Positions 52,343 through 62,337 of a DNA stretch of 64,000 nt are shown piece after piece. The notes below the pieces were generated by a model. The model was not told where the DNA came from. It saw only the letters and a program-made list of their open reading frames with translations, and made no database searches. This DNA is from an uncultured Pelagibacteraceae bacterium (GTDB lineage Bacteria > Pseudomonadota > Alphaproteobacteria > Pelagibacterales > Pelagibacteraceae): contig CACBDC010000004.1 in the NCBI GenBank assembly GCA_902537845.1, positions 30,352 through 94,351 on the forward strand, written 5' to 3'. Numbering within the stretch: position 1 is the stretch's first letter; each line of letters begins with the position of its first letter. Position numbers and translations under genes: made by a program.

Positions 52343-54162
52343 ACTTTTTTCTTTCGCCTCACCCAAAGAGTTTTAAGTTTCTTTTTAATTTTTGTTTTTT
52401 TTGTTTTTGCTTTATCTTTCTTCAGACTTTTTTTAGAGTCTTTCTTCTCACTATTTCTTGTCGATATTATTTTTTTAATTTCTAAAACTTTATTAATATT
52501 CTCAATTGAATTTATGAGTTTTTTTGTTTTATTAAGTAAATCAATTTTATATTCAGGTATGATAAGTTTTTCATCAGAAAAAATTTCAACTTTAAATGAA
52601 TATTTCTTTTGAAAAAATTTTAATTCTTCCAACAGATTTAATTCAATAAAAATTTTTACTTTTTCAGGCACGTATGCTTTAACTATTTTGACTTTTTCAG
52701 TAAATGCAAGATGTTGTACTTTTTTTAAAATTTTTTGAGAAAAAGAAGAAAGAGACAATTGTGTTTCCCACTTAATAGATCCCTCTCGTAATCTTTGACG
52801 TGTCATCTCTAAAAGCCCAAAATTACTTATTCTTCCTATTTGAATCCTAGCTCTATCTTTCCTAATGCTTTCTCTCATTTTCTTTTCAACAATTCTCCTG
52901 TTGTAAAAGTTCATCATATCTATAAAATCTATGACGATTAGACCTGATAAATCTCTTAATTTTATTTGATGAGCAATTTCCTCAGCAGCCTCTAGATTTG
53001 TGTTTAAAGCAGTTTTTTCGATATTTATCTGTTTTGTTGATTGACCAGAATTAATATCAATGGAAACTAATGCTTCTGTTGGATTTATTACTAAATAACC
53101 ACCAGATTTTAACTTTACAGTTGGTTCGTATATATTATTCAACTCTTTTTCAATTTTAGCATCATGAAAGAGGGGAATTTTTCCTCTATATTTTTTTATA
53201 TTTTTAACATTTTTGGGCATTAACTCTTTCATAAATTTTTTTGCTTTTTGATAAGCATCATTTCCTTCAATGTAAACGTTTTTAGTATCATTATCGTATG
53301 TATCTCTTAACGTTCTTTTGATTATATCGCCCTCTTCATAAACTAAAGATGGAGCATTCGAGTCTAAAGCCTTATCTTTTATCTCTTCCCAGGTTTTCAA
53401 AGTATTTTGAAAATCTTTTTCTATTTCATTTTTAGTTTTATTTGCCCCTGCTGTTCTTACAATTACTCCCATACTTTTAGGTATATCTATATCGTTAAGA
53501 ATATTTCTGATTTTTTGTCGATCCGAAGAGTTAAATATTTTTCTTGAAATACCGCCACCTTTGGGTGTGTTAGGCATTAAAACCATATATTTTCCTGCTA
53601 AAGAAATAAAAGTGGTAAGTGCAGCTCCTTTTTGCCCTCTTTCTTCTTTTATTACTTGAATTAAAATTACTTGTCCTGGTTTTATAACCTCTTGTATTTT
53701 ATATCTTTTAATACCAAAAGATGATTTAACTTTTTCACGATATTCTTGTTTTCTATTTCCTTTCTCTAATTGATCCTCACTATTTAAAATCTTTTCTTCT
53801 TTTATTTCTGAATTGTTATCTGATTGTACGTTTTCTTGATTACTTTCAACTGGTTTATCTTTAAGTTCTTCTCTTATTTTTTCTTCTGCTATACGTATTC
53901 TTTCTTTATCCTCTGATGGTAATTGATAATAATCTGACTGAATATCGTTAAATGCTAAAAAACCATGTCGATCTCTTCCAAAATTTACAAAAGCTGCTTG
54001 GAGAGAGGGTTCGACTCTACTAATTGTTGCAAGATAAATATTATTTTTAAAGTTTAAATTATTTTTATCTTCATATTCATATTCTTCAATAGAATTATCT
54101 GATTTGAGAACAATACGTGTTTCGTTTGGATGCGAAGCATCAATATATAAGTTTTTTTCCAT
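52339..54162 (-). CDS. rne: Ribonuclease E/G, short, cysteine-free (no Zn-link)
   Basis: 607 aa endoribonuclease for mRNA decay and rRNA processing. The N-terminal S1 RNA-binding domain ([32 protein letters not shown]) is interrupted by a charged insertion (~85-150), then [19 protein letters not shown] (5'-sensor region), and the DNase I-like catalytic part has both metal Asp residues in [11 protein letters not shown] and [10 protein letters not shown]. The Zn-link CPxCxGxG expected after MTRQRL is gone: [17 protein letters not shown] follows, and the whole protein has no Cys. The C-terminal degradosome scaffold is replaced by a short Lys tail. The 146-bp spacer to mrcA may hold the regulated 5' leader. 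Confidence 0.92.
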   Translation of the reverse strand: MEKNLYIDASHPNETRIVLKSDNSIEEYEYEDKNNLNFKNNIYLATISRVEPSLQAAFVNFGRDRHGFLAFNDIQSDYYQLPSEDKERIRIAEEKIREELKDKPVESNQENVQSDNNSEIKEEKILNSEDQLEKGNRKQEYREKVKSSFGIKRYKIQEVIKPGQVILIQVIKEERGQKGAALTTFISLAGKYMVLMPNTPKGGGISRKIFNSSDRQKIRNILNDIDIPKSMGVIVRTAGANKTKNEIEKDFQNTLKTWEEIKDKALDSNAPSLVYEEGDIIKRTLRDTYDNDTKNVYIEGNDAYQKAKKFMKELMPKNVKNIKKYRGKIPLFHDAKIEKELNNIYEPTVKLKSGGYLVINPTEALVSIDINSGQSTKQINIEKTALNTNLEAAEEIAHQIKLRDLSGLIVIDFIDMMNFYNRRIVEKKMRESIRKDRARIQIGRISNFGLLEMTRQRLREGSIKWETQLSLSSFSQKILKKVQHLAFTEKVKIVKAYVPEKVKIFIELNLLEELKFFQKKYSFKVEIFSDEKLIIPEYKIDLLNKTKKLINSIENINKVLEIKKIISTRNSEKKDSKKSLKKDKAKTKKTKIKKKLKTLWVRRKKKV

Positions 54163-54308
54163 TTTCTTAGAATTCCTTTTAAATATTTAAATTTCGTGAT
54201 TATTTTGATTGTCATAATCATTATTTTATACAATTTTTATGTATAAATACACGATTTTAATTAAAACATGCCCAAAGATAGTCAGAATTGTTATTATAAA
54301 TTAAAAGT

Positions 54309-56669
54309 ATGTTAAATTTTCTCAATTTTTCCCTCAAATTTGCAATAATTTTCATCTGCGTTGTTGTTTTGTTTATATTTTCAACATTATGGTATTTCTC
54401 AATAGGTTTGCCAGACTATAAAAAATTATCAAATTACCAGCCGCCAATTTCAAGCAGAGTTTATTCAGAAAATAATAGATTAATCGCTGAATACGCGATT
54501 GAAAAAAGATTATTTATTCCCTTTGAGTCTATTCCTGAAAAAGTAATAAATTCTTTTTTATCTGCAGAAGATAAAAATTTCTTTAGCCATCCAGGTATTG
54601 ACGCAAAAGGTATATTGAGGGCAATTGTAAAAAATATTAAAAATATTAGTCAAAACAAAAGGCTTGAAGGCGCATCTACAATTACTCAGCAGGTAGCTAA
54701 AAACTTTCTACTCTCGAATGAAGTATCAATGAAAAGAAAAATCAAAGAGGCTATTTTAGCATTTCGAATTGAAAGAGCTTATACAAAAGAGAGAATATTG
54801 GAGCTTTATTTAAATCAAATTTATTTAGGTCAAGGAACTTATGGCATAGCTGCTGCTAGCTTAGAATATTTTAATAAATCTATTAAAGAACTTGACTACT
54901 CTGAAGCTTCTATGCTTGCAGCTTTACCAAAAGCACCGAGCAAGTATAATCCTTACAAATTTCCCGAATTAGCAAAATTTAGAAGAAATTTAGTTTTAAC
55001 TAATTTAGAAGAGAATAATTTTATATCAAAAAAACAGCTAGATAAATTTAAAGCGACAAAAATAAAATTAAAGAAAAGGAAGATAGAGATAGTAAACGAA
55101 GCAAACTCTTATACTGAAGAAGTAAGAAGAACTGTAAAAAATATTTACGGTTTTGAAAAACTTTATTCACAAGGTTTGAGCATTAAAACACCTCTCAACA
55201 TTAATTATCAAAAACAAGCTCTTAAATCCTTAAGAAAAGGCATAGAAGATTATGATAGAAGACGAGGTTGGAGAGGCCCGATTACAAATAAAATAAATAA
55301 TATGAATTGGGAAAAAAAAATATCTCAATACAAACTTGATCCAACATTAAAGTGGCGATTAGCTGAGGTTATCTCGTTTAATGAAGAAGAAATTACATTT
55401 AAGACAATTGATAGAAAAAAAGAAAACATAAACGGAAAACTTAAATTAAAAAAAATCAAATGGAGTATACCTAAAAAGAAATTGATAAAAGATGTCCACA
55501 AAGTTGGCGATATTATTTTTGTTAAAAAAACACAAAACACTTGGGAATTAAAACAATACCCAAAAGTAAATGGTGGTATCGTAATTTTAGATCCCTATAC
55601 CGGCAACGTTCTTGCCTTAGTTGGTGGATTTAATTTTAAGAAAAGTGAATTTAATAGAGTAACTCAAGCTAAACGACAACCCGGATCTGCATTTAAACCA
55701 ATCGTTTATGCAGCAGCGCTAGAAAAAGGTTTTGCTCCTAATTCAATAATACTGGATGCACCTTTTGTTGAGAGCCAAGGAGTTGGTTTAAAAAATTGGA
55801 AACCAGAAAATTATGGAAAAAAATTTTATGGACCTTCAACCTTTAGAAAAGGAATTGAGTACTCAAGAAATTTAATGACAGTAAGAATTGCAAAGATTTT
55901 AGGTCTAGAGGAAATTTTAGACTTATCAAAAAGACTAAATATTTATGAGGAGATACCAGAATTGTTATCTGTATCCTTAGGGGCTGCAGAAACAACATTG
56001 TTGAACTTGACTTCTGCTTATGCACCCTTTGTAAATGGTGGAACTAAGATAAATCCTAAACTGATTTCAAGAATACAAGATAGGAGAGGGAAAACAATTT
56101 ACCAAGAAAAAAGTAGAAAATGTTTAGGCTGTGATAAATTTATAAACGAAAAAATTAAACTACCAATAATCGAAAGTACGAATGAAAAAGTTATAAGTTC
56201 AGAAACTGCTTACCAAATGACATCAATTTTACAAGGAGCTGTCCAAAGAGGAACAGCAAAAAAATTAAGATCACTTAAAGTTCCATTAGCAGGGAAAACA
56301 GGTACTACTAATGACAACTTTGATGCGTGGTTTATCGGTTTTTCATCTAAGTTGGTAATAGGAGTCTATATTGGGTATGACAATCCTAAGACGCTAGGCA
56401 AATTTGAAACAGGATCAAAGGCTGCATTACCTATATTTAAAGATTTTATTGAGAAAGCACTTTACAAAGAAGATTTTGAAGAATTTCAAATACCGGAAAA
56501 TGTATATTTAACTTCATTAAACTATGATACTGGAGTGAAGTCATCACCTGGTGAAAAGAATTCTATAATTGAAGCTTTAAAAATCGAAGATATTAACAAT
56601 TTAAACAATAATAACTTAATCTTAAGTAATGGACGTGATAAAATAGTGAAATTTAGACAATTTTATTAA
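54309..56669 (+). CDS. mrcA: Class A penicillin-binding protein 1A
   Basis: 786 aa bifunctional cell-wall synthase. N-terminal membrane anchor (FAIIFICVVVLFIFSTLWYFS), glycosyltransferase (GT51) domain with AEDKNFFSHPGIDAKGILRAIV and GASTITQQVAKNFLL, then the transpeptidase domain with the catalytic SxxK (GSAFKPIVYAAAL), SxN (YSRNLMTVRIAK) and KTG (AGKTGTTND). Two Cys in RKCLGCDKF may form a disulfide or metal site. It is divergent from rne and is followed immediately, with a one-base overlap, by prfB. Confidence 0.97.
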   Translation: MLNFLNFSLKFAIIFICVVVLFIFSTLWYFSIGLPDYKKLSNYQPPISSRVYSENNRLIAEYAIEKRLFIPFESIPEKVINSFLSAEDKNFFSHPGIDAKGILRAIVKNIKNISQNKRLEGASTITQQVAKNFLLSNEVSMKRKIKEAILAFRIERAYTKERILELYLNQIYLGQGTYGIAAASLEYFNKSIKELDYSEASMLAALPKAPSKYNPYKFPELAKFRRNLVLTNLEENNFISKKQLDKFKATKIKLKKRKIEIVNEANSYTEEVRRTVKNIYGFEKLYSQGLSIKTPLNINYQKQALKSLRKGIEDYDRRRGWRGPITNKINNMNWEKKISQYKLDPTLKWRLAEVISFNEEEITFKTIDRKKENINGKLKLKKIKWSIPKKKLIKDVHKVGDIIFVKKTQNTWELKQYPKVNGGIVILDPYTGNVLALVGGFNFKKSEFNRVTQAKRQPGSAFKPIVYAAALEKGFAPNSIILDAPFVESQGVGLKNWKPENYGKKFYGPSTFRKGIEYSRNLMTVRIAKILGLEEILDLSKRLNIYEEIPELLSVSLGAAETTLLNLTSAYAPFVNGGTKINPKLISRIQDRRGKTIYQEKSRKCLGCDKFINEKIKLPIIESTNEKVISSETAYQMTSILQGAVQRGTAKKLRSLKVPLAGKTGTTNDNFDAWFIGFSSKLVIGVYIGYDNPKTLGKFETGSKAALPIFKDFIEKALYKEDFEEFQIPENVYLTSLNYDTGVKSSPGEKNSIIEALKIEDINNLNNNNLILSNGRDKIVKFRQFY

Positions 56670-57761
56670 TGGAAAACTTCGAAACTATATTATCATTTAC
56701 AGAAAAATCTCTTAATAATATTAGGGGGTATCTTTGATAAAGAAAATGTTGAAACGAAAATCAGAGAACTAGAAAAAATATCATTAAAAGAAAATTTCTG
56801 GAAAGATAAAAATTTAGTAAAAAAAACAGTAAAACAAAAAAAAATTTTTGAGGATATTTTAAATTCATACAAAAACTCACTTAAAGACATAGCTAATTTA
56901 AAAGACCTTTACGCTTTAGCATCTCAAGAAAAAGATGACGACACCATAAAAGATTGTATTAATAAAATTGAACAAATTTTAGTAAAGATAAAAAAAAGCG
57001 AGATTAGTTGTTTTTTGTCGGGTGAAAACGATGATTACGACATTTATCTTGAAATCCATGCTGGCGCTGGTGGAACAGAGAGTCAGGACTGGGCAGATAT
57101 GCTGCGAAGAATGTATATGAAATGGTTTGATAAAAAAAAATTTAGATATGAAATTATTAGTGAACATAAAGGTGAGGAGGCAGGAATTAAATCCTCAACG
57201 GTTAAAGTTGAAGGGAGTTATTTATATGGACTTATGAAATCTGAGTCTGGAGTTCACAGATTAGTAAGAATTTCACCTTTTGATAGTGGCGCAAGAAGAC
57301 ACACTAGTTTTGCAAGTGTGTGGGTTTATCCAGCAGTTGAGGATGATATTAATATAAAGATTAATGAGAAAGATTTAAGAGTTGATACCTATAGATCTAG
57401 TGGAGCTGGCGGACAACATGTAAATACTACTGATAGCGCTGTAAGAATTACGCATATACCAACTAAAATTGTAGTGCAGTGTCAAAATGAAAGATCACAA
57501 CATAAAAACAAGGAAACGTGTTTAAAAATGCTAAAGGCAAGACTTTACGAGCATGAAATGCAAAAAAAAGAGGAAGAAAATCAAAAAGAATTAACAAATA
57601 AAACAGATATTGGCTGGGGTCATCAAATAAGATCCTACGTATTACAGCCTTATCAATTAGTAAAAGATTTAAGAAATAAAATTGAGAGCACTAATCCCTC
57701 AAGTATTTTGGATGGTAATATTGATGAGTTTATTGAAGAAGGAATAAAAAATAAAAATTAA
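56669..57761 (+). CDS. prfB: Peptide chain release factor 2, programmed +1 frameshift
   Basis: RF2 recognises UAA and UGA. Reading begins at ATG 56669 (MENFETILSF) and reaches TGA at 56735 after 22 codons; a +1 shift on CTT TGA then continues in frame GAT AAA GAA to the stop at 57759, giving 363 aa, the E. coli size (365). The classic signal is present: AGGGGG, then TAT CTT TGA. The SPF anticodon-like motif lies in RISPFDSGARRH and the GGQ motif in SSGAGGQHVNTTDSAVRI. The ORF track shows only the downstream part (from 57015). The start overlaps the mrcA stop by one base. Confidence 0.96.
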
Positions 57762-57764
57762 AAA

Positions 57765-59942
57765 ATGAAAAAAATTATTTTTAATCTAATTTTACTAATA
57801 TTTATCTTTTTAATTATTTTAATTTTAGTTCTTTCGATATTTGGAATAAAAACAAATAAGTTTAATAAATTAATAACTGAAAAGGCAGTACAAACAAAAA
57901 ATATTGATTTAGAGCTAGATTTAATAAAATTTAAAATTGATCCAAAAAAATTAAGTTTATTTTTAGAAACTGAAAATCCAGAGATAACTTATAGAGATGT
58001 TTCAATACCTGTAAAAAATATAAAAGTTTATATAAATTTCTTTTCTCTATTTAAATCGGAAACAAATATAAAAAAAATTAGTCTCATTTTAGAGGAATTA
58101 GATATTACTCAACTAAAAAAATTATCTAAAATAATAAAGCCTTCAAATTTTAAAAGTTTATTGAATAATAAAATTGCAGAGGGAAAATTAATGACTGAAA
58201 TTGATATTTTTTTTAACGATAAAGGTTTTTTAGATAATTTTATAGCTAAGGGTAAAGTAAATGGATTTAAAGTCCAATTATCTAATAACTTTAACTTTTA
58301 CAAGGGTAGGCTGGACTTTTTTGCTGATAAAAATGATATTTTAATTAAAAATGTTTTTGGAGAATTAGAAGATATAAAAATTTCTAACGGTGATATTAAA
58401 CTTAATATAGAAAATGGTATTAAAATTGATTCAAATTTTAATTCTAAAACTAGTTTAAATGAAAATCTAACTAGTAAATATGAAAAATTTTTGAAAAAAT
58501 ATATTCCTGCTTTCAAAATCAAGAATTTTGACTCTGATATTAATAATAATTTATCAATTTACCTAGATGATACTTATAAATTAAAAGATTATAATTATAC
58601 TATTTCAGGTAATATAAAAAAAAGTGTTGTTGAACTATATAAACCCTTCAAAAATAACTTTATAAACGATGTTATAAAAGACATATATTTATCTGACTTA
58701 CAATTAAAAACCGTTTTTATTCCAAAAAAAATAAATTTAAATGGTGAAGGAAAGTATTCCCTAAACAATTTAGACTTTTTGAAAATAAACTTTAATAATG
58801 ATATTAATAATGATTTAATAAAATTAAAATTAGATTTTGATTATGCAAACAGTTTAGATTTTAATTTAATAAATTACAAAAAATCTAAAAATTCTGTTGC
58901 TAATTTTTCTTTAAATTTAGAGAAGAAAAAAAAAAATATTAACATTAATTCTTTAGTTTTTAAGGAAAAAAATAATTCAATCAAAATTAATAACTTAATT
59001 TTTAAAGAAAATAAATTTTCTTCATTTAAAAAAATAAAAGTTGAAACAGCAAATAATGATTTTTCAATTCAAAATGGTAAACAAATAACTATAAAGGGAA
59101 CAAAATTTGATGCAACTAATTTAGCTAAATTTATCAATAAACAAAATGATGAAAATAAATTTAAAGAATTAAACAGTAATATTGAAATTGACTTTAAAAA
59201 TATAAAAGTACCAATGTCCGAAAAGCTAGAAAATTTCAAGCTATTAGGCCAAATTAAAAAAGGTCAATTTATAAAAATTTCATCAAAAGGTGATTTTGGA
59301 GAAAATAATTTTTTAGATATTTCTATGAAAAAAGACAAAAATAACAATAAAAAATATTTAGAAATTTATTCAGATTTGACTCGACCTTTATTAACAGAAT
59401 ACAGTTTTTTTAAAGGTCTATCAGGAGGGAAATTAATTTATACATCTATTATTGATGATAAGAAATCTTTCTCAAAACTTAAAATTGAAAATTTTAAAGT
59501 AGTGAATGCTCCTGGGGTAATTAAATTATTATCATTAGCAGATTTAGGTGGTTTAGCTGATTTAGCAGAAGGTGATGGCTTAACTTTTGACTTACTAGAA
59601 ATTGATATGGAAAAAAATGAAAAATTTTTAAAATTAAATGAAATATTAGCTTTAGGTCCGAGTATGTCTGTTTTGATGGAAGGATATCAAGATGAGAAAG
59701 GTCTAACAAGTTTAAGGGGTACTTTGGTTCCTGCTAAAACATTAAATAAAATGATTTCAAAAATTCCTGTAATTGGAAAAATTGTCATTCCGAAAGAAGT
59801 CGGCGAGGGTCTATTTGGAATAAGCTTTAAAATGAAAGGTCCGAAAGGAAAAATTAAAACAACAATTAACCCTATAAGAACATTAACCCCTAGATTTATA
59901 CAAAAGATTATTGATAAAAAGAATTCAAATAATTTTAATTAG
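57765..59942 (+). CDS. AsmA-like envelope protein with TM anchor
   Basis: 725 aa, very Asn/Lys/Ile-rich. One N-terminal membrane helix (IIFNLILLIFIFLIILILVLSIFGI) is followed by long beta-rich repeats typical of AsmA/YhdP/DUF3971-type proteins. The C-terminal ~200 residues carry the family features YSFFKGLSGGKLIYTSII, NAPGVIKLLSLADLGGLADLAEGDGLTFDLLEIDME and ALGPSMSVLMEGYQDEKGLTSLRGTLVPAKTLNKMISKIPVIGKIV. The large AsmA-like proteins are thought to bridge the periplasm and move phospholipid to the outer membrane. Begins 3 bp after prfB; its end overlaps tyrS by 18 bp on the opposite strand. Confidence 0.88.
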   Translation: MKKIIFNLILLIFIFLIILILVLSIFGIKTNKFNKLITEKAVQTKNIDLELDLIKFKIDPKKLSLFLETENPEITYRDVSIPVKNIKVYINFFSLFKSETNIKKISLILEELDITQLKKLSKIIKPSNFKSLLNNKIAEGKLMTEIDIFFNDKGFLDNFIAKGKVNGFKVQLSNNFNFYKGRLDFFADKNDILIKNVFGELEDIKISNGDIKLNIENGIKIDSNFNSKTSLNENLTSKYEKFLKKYIPAFKIKNFDSDINNNLSIYLDDTYKLKDYNYTISGNIKKSVVELYKPFKNNFINDVIKDIYLSDLQLKTVFIPKKINLNGEGKYSLNNLDFLKINFNNDINNDLIKLKLDFDYANSLDFNLINYKKSKNSVANFSLNLEKKKKNININSLVFKEKNNSIKINNLIFKENKFSSFKKIKVETANNDFSIQNGKQITIKGTKFDATNLAKFINKQNDENKFKELNSNIEIDFKNIKVPMSEKLENFKLLGQIKKGQFIKISSKGDFGENNFLDISMKKDKNNNKKYLEIYSDLTRPLLTEYSFFKGLSGGKLIYTSIIDDKKSFSKLKIENFKVVNAPGVIKLLSLADLGGLADLAEGDGLTFDLLEIDMEKNEKFLKLNEILALGPSMSVLMEGYQDEKGLTSLRGTLVPAKTLNKMISKIPVIGKIVIPKEVGEGLFGISFKMKGPKGKIKTTINPIRTLTPRFIQKIIDKKNSNNFN

Positions 59943-61160
59943 ATAGTGCTTTTTCTTCCCAAAAGAAAGTTTTAATACGTTTTTTTTAAAATCTTTCAAT
60001 TCAATTATTTGTTTATCATCTTCAATTATGTTGTTGTCAATTCTGACTCCTTTATTAGCTATTGCTCTACGTGCTTCACTCTTAGAGGATAAAATTTTGC
60101 TACTTGTTATCAAATCTAAAATATTAATCCCTTTCTTAATTTCATTAGATCTAATTTTTATTTCAGGCAAATCTATACCCAATCCACCTTCAAACGTATC
60201 TTTAGCTGTTTGCGCAGCTCTTTTCGCTGCATCTTCGCCGTGAAGTATTTTTGTTGCCTCATTTGCTAATAAACTTTTTAAGTTATTGATATTTTTTTCT
60301 TGTTTAATAATATTTTCAATTTCCTCTGGATCAATTTCCGTAAAAAAATTTAAAAAATTTTTAACATCTCTATCATCAGTATTTCTCCAGAATTGCCAAT
60401 AATCGTAAGGAGAAAGCTGATCCTCATTTAACCAAATTGCACCTCTCTCGGTTTTGCCCATCTTTGCGCCAGAGGCTAGGGTAATTAATGGCGAAGTTAA
60501 ACCGAATGCTTCCTTTTGTAATATCCTTCTAACTAAATCAACACCATTAACAATGTTTCCCCACTGATCTGATCCTCCAATCTGTAAAATACAGTTGTTA
60601 TTTTTAAATAATTGATAAAAGTCGTAAGCTTGTAAAATCATATAATTAAACTCCATGTAACTTAAGGATTGCTCTCTCTCTAATCTCAATTTTACGCTAT
60701 CAAACGTAAGCATTTTGTTAATTGTAAAATGACTACCTATATCCCTCAAAAACTGTATATAATTTAATTTAGTCAACCAATCGGCATTATCTACAAATAT
60801 GGGAGCTGTTTTTTTATTTGATGTATTCAATATTTTACTGAAAACTTTTTTAATACTTTTTATATTATTTTTAATAATATTTTGATTTAATATTTTTCTA
60901 GTTGTGTCTTTACCGGATGGATCTCCTATCAAGGTAGTGCCCCCGCCTAAAAGAACTATTGGTCGATGACCGTGCTTCTGCATTAACTTTAAAATCATTA
61001 TCTGAAGTAAACTCCCAACATGTAAACTACTAGCTGTACAATCGAAGCCAATATAGCCAGAAATTGTTTTTTTATCACAAATATCGCTAAGTTTTTTTAA
61101 ATCAGTGCATTGATTTAGATATCCACGGTTCTTCATCTCTGATAAAAATTTATTTTTCAT
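59925..61160 (-). CDS. tyrS: Tyrosyl-tRNA synthetase
   Basis: 411 aa class I synthetase (TyrS). GYIGFDCTASSLHVGSLLQIM contains the HIGH-like motif (HVGS), IGDPSGKDTTRK, LQAYDFYQLFKN and the substrate QIGGSDQWGNIVNGVDLVRR are typical, and KMSKS is KMGKT (GAKMGKTERGAIW). The C-terminal S4-like RNA-binding domain (ILSSKSEARRAIANKGVRIDNNII) is intact. I use the ATG at 61160 (MKNKFLSEMKNRG); the track adds 32 residues (MPLIKPRDVYC...) that lie in the divergent promoter region and the anmK start. Confidence 0.97.
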   Translation of the reverse strand: MKNKFLSEMKNRGYLNQCTDLKKLSDICDKKTISGYIGFDCTASSLHVGSLLQIMILKLMQKHGHRPIVLLGGGTTLIGDPSGKDTTRKILNQNIIKNNIKSIKKVFSKILNTSNKKTAPIFVDNADWLTKLNYIQFLRDIGSHFTINKMLTFDSVKLRLEREQSLSYMEFNYMILQAYDFYQLFKNNNCILQIGGSDQWGNIVNGVDLVRRILQKEAFGLTSPLITLASGAKMGKTERGAIWLNEDQLSPYDYWQFWRNTDDRDVKNFLNFFTEIDPEEIENIIKQEKNINNLKSLLANEATKILHGEDAAKRAAQTAKDTFEGGLGIDLPEIKIRSNEIKKGINILDLITSSKILSSKSEARRAIANKGVRIDNNIIEDDKQIIELKDFKKNVLKLSFGKKKHYLIKII

Positions 61161-61215
61161 AGTACAATTTGTGTAAAATACTATTATACAAAAATTATTA
61201 TAAATAAATATAAAT

Positions 61216-62337
61216 ATGAGTGAACAATACACATCTCTAGGTTTAATGAGTGGCACGTCTGGAGATGGAGTTGATGCCTCAATAATTCAATCAGACGGAG
61301 AGACAAAATTTGAAGTAATAAAAGACAAATATTATGAGTATGACAACAGCATTTATCAAGAAATTCATAATTTAAAAGAAAATATTCATAGCCTTAAAGA
61401 TCTTAATAATTTTGCTAGCGAATTGAGGAATTTAGAGAGAAAAATCACTTTATTTCACGCTAAAATAGTCAAAGAAATTGAAAATAATAAACAAATCAAC
61501 ATTGTAGGTTTCCATGGTCAGACAATTTATCATAACTCTAAGGAAAAAATCTCAAATCAACTTGGTGATGGAAAGTTATTAGCTCAACTTACAAAAAAAA
61601 ATATTATATATAATTTTAGAAAAAATGATTTAAAAAATGGTGGCGAAGGCGCTCCATTAACTCCAATCTTTCACAACTTAATAGCCACTCAACTAAAATT
61701 AGACTTACCAGTATGTTTTTTAAATATAGGTGGAATATCTAATGTTACAATTATAGGCGGACAGGGTGGCGTAAATAATTTTACAAGTAGAGATATTGGT
61801 CCAGGAAATTGCTTAATAGATGCTTGGGTAAGAAAAAATTCAAAAAAAAAATTTGATAAAGATGGTCTTTTAGCATCAACAGGAAATAAAAATGAAATTA
61901 TATTAGAACAAGCTCAAGAACTATTTTCTAATAGACCAAACCAAAATAAGTTATCTTTTGATATTAATGATTTTGATGTATCTTTTGCTCGCGGTCTTTC
62001 TCTCGAAGATGGGGCGGCAACACTCACAGATTTTTCTGCAAATATAATAGCCTCAGCTTTAATTACGCTTTTATCAGATTTTAAAAATAAAAACTTTAAA
62101 GTAGTTATCTGTGGTGGCGGAAGAAAAAATAAGTTTTTATTAGAGAGAATTACAAAAAATATTACAAAAAATATTATAATTCAGCAAATTGATGATTATG
62201 GATTAGACGGAGATTTTGTAGAGTCCCAGGCTTTTGCTTTTCTTGCAATTAGATCATTATTGAAGTTTCCAATTACTTTTCCAGAAACAACAGGATGTAC
62301 AAAACCCTGCTTAGGTGGAGATTTAATTAAAAATTAA
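61216..62337 (+). CDS. anmK: Anhydro-N-acetylmuramic acid kinase
   Basis: 373 aa sugar kinase of peptidoglycan recycling that opens and phosphorylates anhydro-MurNAc. GLMSGTSGDGVDASIIQSDG (ATP-binding N-lobe) opens the protein, and VGFHGQTIYHNSK, GAPLTPIFHNLIAT, LNIGGISNVTII, RDIGPGNCLIDAW and the C-lobe VVICGGGRKNKFLLERI are all characteristic. Length is normal. It is divergent from tyrS (55 bp between starts), a widespread gene pair, and its stop interlocks with the hydrolase opposite (TTAA). Confidence 0.96.
   Translation: MSEQYTSLGLMSGTSGDGVDASIIQSDGETKFEVIKDKYYEYDNSIYQEIHNLKENIHSLKDLNNFASELRNLERKITLFHAKIVKEIENNKQINIVGFHGQTIYHNSKEKISNQLGDGKLLAQLTKKNIIYNFRKNDLKNGGEGAPLTPIFHNLIATQLKLDLPVCFLNIGGISNVTIIGGQGGVNNFTSRDIGPGNCLIDAWVRKNSKKKFDKDGLLASTGNKNEIILEQAQELFSNRPNQNKLSFDINDFDVSFARGLSLEDGAATLTDFSANIIASALITLLSDFKNKNFKVVICGGGRKNKFLLERITKNITKNIIIQQIDDYGLDGDFVESQAFAFLAIRSLLKFPITFPETTGCTKPCLGGDLIKN

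Noticed and set aside
57015-57761. prfB as a truncated gene or pseudogene starting at 57015
   Set aside because: The upstream part is present in the +1 frame with a textbook frameshift site, giving a full-length RF2.
61161-61256. 32-residue N-terminal extension of TyrS in the track
   Set aside because: It crosses the divergent promoter and the anmK start; MKNKFLSEMKNRG at 61160 matches TyrS N-termini.
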